The translations under genes and the position numbers were made by a program. Shown here one piece after another: positions 61,482 to 64,000 of a stretch of DNA of 64,000 bases; positions within the stretch are counted from its first letter, which is position 1; every line of letters starts with the position of its first letter. This DNA comes from Plectosphaerella cucumerina (Eukaryota > Ascomycota > Sordariomycetes > Glomerellales > Plectosphaerellaceae). Below the pieces are notes generated by a model. That model was not told where the DNA came from, ran no database searches, and saw only the letters and a list, made by a program, of their open reading frames with translations. The stretch covers positions 1,612,001 to 1,676,000 of the forward strand of contig JAGPXD010000006.1 of NCBI GenBank assembly GCA_020746995.1, written 5' to 3'.

Positions 61482-63725
61482 GTTGGCGTTTTGTCGAGGC
61501 GGCAGGGAAGAAGGGGAAAGGAGAAAGAAAACGACGTTCTCTTGAGGAGAGAGAGGCCGGGCTGCTACACTACACTAAGGGTCAAGGAGGGTGGGTGTCC
61601 CGAGGGAGCGAAAATGGGGGCTCTGGTATAAGAGCACAACGAAGGTGGCGAAAGGAGGGACGGGAAGGTCGTGATGGAGGGGGGGAGGAGGGGAGAAAGT
61701 CGGGATCAAGAGAAGATCGACCTTGAAGAGGAGGAGACGTCGCGAGAGCAATGGTGCGGTCCAAGACGCGACACCGGGTTCTAGAATGCTTCCTGGCAGA
61801 AGGTGTGTGTGCGTGCTGCTTGCATCCTCTTGGCGTGCCTTTGGTCCTGACCCCTGTCGAGCCATGTCCTGATGGTGGTTAGTGCCGAGGAAAGCAGATG
61901 GCATGCAGGCCTAGGGGGGGAGGGGGGGGGACATGGTCCGGGGATGCTCCGAGATGATAGCCGGGGGGTGGGTCGTGGTGGGCAGGGGTCCTGGGGGAGG
62001 ACTCTATGAGACGGGCGACATGGCCGTTACATCGTGAAACTCGCGGATGCAGGCAGACGCAGCCGGGGGGGTCAGAACCCTGGGAGGTATGCCCTAGGGG
62101 GGGAGAAGGGGGGAGGGGAAGCGAACTTCCGCTTCGGGGGATATGTCCGGGCTTGGCTCCCTTGTTATCACGCATGGATGTGGCTTGAGCCTAATGAACG
62201 GGCAGACAACGGCCTTGTCTTTTTTGCACGAGCGAGTGTGGTTTTTTGATTTGGCACGAGGTGATAGGGGCGAGGCGAGTGCGTTAGGGGGAAAGGGTAA
62301 GGGTAAAGGGGCTGGTGCGTGCCGGGGGGAGATGAAGAGATGAAGAGAAACAGCAGAAGCAAGCCACTGACAGGTTATCTCCCCTATCGATGCGAGGACC
62401 CGCTGTCACGGTCCGTCGAGACACTAAAATCGTGCACCACTGCAGCCACTTGACGTCCGTCTGCGGCCATCCTCGCAACGGCCGCTGGTTTGACAAGCGG
62501 CCTTCACTAATGACAACACCGGTGGTTGATAGTGCGGCGGAGACGGACCAGTCTGACAGCCCTTTTCCAGCCCGCTGGAGCGTATCCGCTACCCGCTACT
62601 CGTACGGCTAATAAAGCGGCCCTCCCGTTGCCCAGTCCGAGTCCCAGTTAGCGGTGCCCTGTCGGTCTCGGCTGGCCGAACTTGAGCTTCGCCCCGTAAA
62701 AAGACCAGAGGACCGTCTGATTTTATTTCTCGCCCAAGACGCCCAGGGACCCCTGACCTTGACCAGTATTGTATGATTTGGAGGGCCCCCAATCATCCTC
62801 GACGGATTTTGATCCTGGCCGCCCAAGAAACATGTTGGAACTAGCGAATTCCAGTGTGGGTGGTTCCTCTTCCTCCTCCTCTCTCTGCCCTGTGCTTCCT
62901 ACTGCCCAGACTCAAGTCCGACAAACGAAGCAAACCTTCTTTTTTCCCAAGCCCCTGCTTTTGGGGGGAACCCATTTCCTTCGTAGCATCGACGCCGGCT
63001 TGCTTCATGCACCGCCATCCCATCTGCTTGTCCTTGCTACCCCCCTTCGCTTCTGACCCCGTGTTGGGAGGAAATGTAGGTACGCGGCAGCAAGGCACGA
63101 GGTGACAGGGCAGGGTCGGAAGGAAGAAGAAAGGCAAGGTACCATGTCAGGGGCCGAAATGTGGCTTGGACGGACCCCGGCACCCAGCAACTCTCGAGTG
63201 CGAAGTGTGCCTGCACCTGGACCGCCACCACCACCACCATGACCACCACACCTCGAGCCTCTCTCCTTTTGGTGCCGGTGCCGGTAACTGCCAGACTGTC
63301 GGGCCGCGGTCCATCTGTGCGCTGCATTGTCTGTTCTTAACATCGTGTCTGTGTGTGTGCCGTTGTGTGACATCCATCACTCTATCAGAAAAGTCCGTCC
63401 GTCTTCCTCGGGGTTTCTCTTTCCAATATTCATCCCACCACGGCCCGACAAAAGCTCACCTCGCCAGGCACCGCCAGCTCACCCATCGCCCAAGGCCAGG
63501 TCCCTGCTCCCCTGCCCGGGCCCCCTATCAGTTAAAGATCGACCCCCTCCCCTCTGCGGGCCCCCCTCCCCAGGCCCAGCATCGCTCTGACCCGACGACC
63601 CGAACGAAAGAACGACGTCTGTGCATCCCCATTCCAGTTCGGGGAACAGCTACAGCACATCACCTTCAATCGCATCGCCAATCCACGACTACAGCTTGAC
63701 AAAAGCCACAGTACGACGAATCGCA
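61482..63725. other. 2.2-kb divergent intergenic region
   Basis: No gene was recognised between the permease and the last gene. It contains poly-G tracts (61913-61929, 62096-62113), a GGGTAAGGGTAAAGGGG-like stretch at about 62295-62310 and a (CCA)n/(CAC)n run at 63221-63245. The last is probably in the leader of the next gene. Confidence 0.45.
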
Positions 63726-64000
63726 ATGGCAACGCAGGCCAACACGGCGCTGCTGCGCCCCTTCAGGGAGGTCATGAAGTGGGCGAGCCTCGCCGCCGTC
63801 CACGCCCAGGATAGCGCCAACGACGCCCAGCTCGGCGCGCAGCTCCAGCGCTCCAGCAGCGCCCTGCTGAGGGACGCAGAGCGCGCCGTCAAGCGCCTGA
63901 CGCCCTACATCGAGTCGCCCACGCCCGAGCTGAGCGCATTCCTGACCGACCTGGTGCTGCGGAATGGTGAGTCTGGTAGATGCCTCGAGCTTCCAGACAG
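63726..64000 (+). CDS. unidentified protein, first exon only (window end)
   Basis: The ATG at 63726 opens an 80-codon exon ending at 63966 in phase 1, followed by a good donor (GTGAGT). The peptide is helical and rich in Ala, Leu, Gln and Arg (MATQANTALLRPFREVMKW..DAERAVKRLTPYIESPTPELSAFLTDLVLRN). There is no signal peptide or TM segment. The strong C/G third-position bias matches its neighbours and supports coding. The rest lies beyond the window, so no family can be given. Confidence 0.6.
   Translation, partial: MATQANTALLRPFREVMKWASLAAVHAQDSANDAQLGAQLQRSSSALLRDAERAVKRLTPYIESPTPELSAFLTDLVLRNGESGRCLELPD

Noticed and set aside
62280..62320. G-rich GGGTAAGGG repeats as telomere-like sequence
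   Set aside because: The units are irregular and do not match TTAGGG. The stretch sits inside a normal divergent promoter region.

Overview
The window is genomic DNA of a filamentous ascomycete (Pezizomycotina, most likely Sordariomycetes). Genes are split by many short introns of 45-84 nt with GT..AG ends and CTRAC-like branch points. The families are typical of such fungi: Zn2Cys6 regulators, HET and NACHT-ankyrin proteins, HsbA, PhiA, RTA1, Pth11/rhodopsin-like membrane proteins, AzgA and an intron-containing nuclear tRNA. No rRNA, CRISPR array or intact transposon was seen. I could not fix the genus from sequence alone.

Layout. 0-6 kb: 3' part of a Crh-type GH16 wall enzyme (-), a secreted alpha/beta hydrolase (-) and a Zn2Cys6 regulator (+) that share a divergent promoter built from a diverged tandem duplication. 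6-18 kb: HsbA-like secreted protein, a damaged CE16/SGNH esterase, a CorA-type transporter, a hotdog thioesterase, a frameshifted NACHT-ankyrin (NLR-like) gene (-), an SDR reductase and a small conserved-looking protein. 18-26 kb: HMT1-type ABC half-transporter, second Zn2Cys6 regulator (-), an unidentified ORF, a HET-domain protein (-) and an RTA1-family membrane protein (-). 26-32 kb: a ten-exon sterol-glucosyltransferase-like UGT (-), the 5' remnant of a GH78-like gene (+) and a five-exon rhodopsin-domain membrane protein (-).

34-44 kb is the most coherent block: a BBE-like bicovalent flavoprotein oxidase, a fumarylacetoacetase-like protein, a small cupin, a third Zn2Cys6 regulator and an Ayg1-like alpha/beta hydrolase. 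The promoters of the last four carry the same palindrome TCGG-N-CCGA, which fits regulation by the resident Zn2Cys6 protein. The FAH-like and Ayg1-like families both include enzymes that cleave C-C bonds in diketone-type compounds, so the block may process a polyketide or an aromatic ring-cleavage product. No PKS or NRPS is in the window. The FAH-like protein has Asn in place of the family's catalytic His.

44-64 kb: a two-TM protein, a 64-residue secreted peptide, a PhiA-like wall protein, an intron-containing tRNA-Arg(CCU), a second HsbA (-), a VAO-type FAD oxidase (-), an unidentified membrane-anchored protein (-), a 4.3-kb stretch without recognisable genes, an AzgA purine permease (-) and the first exon of an unidentified gene (+) cut by the window end.

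Exon coordinates were worked out by hand from splice signals, reading frame and family conservation. Single-base errors at exon ends are possible.
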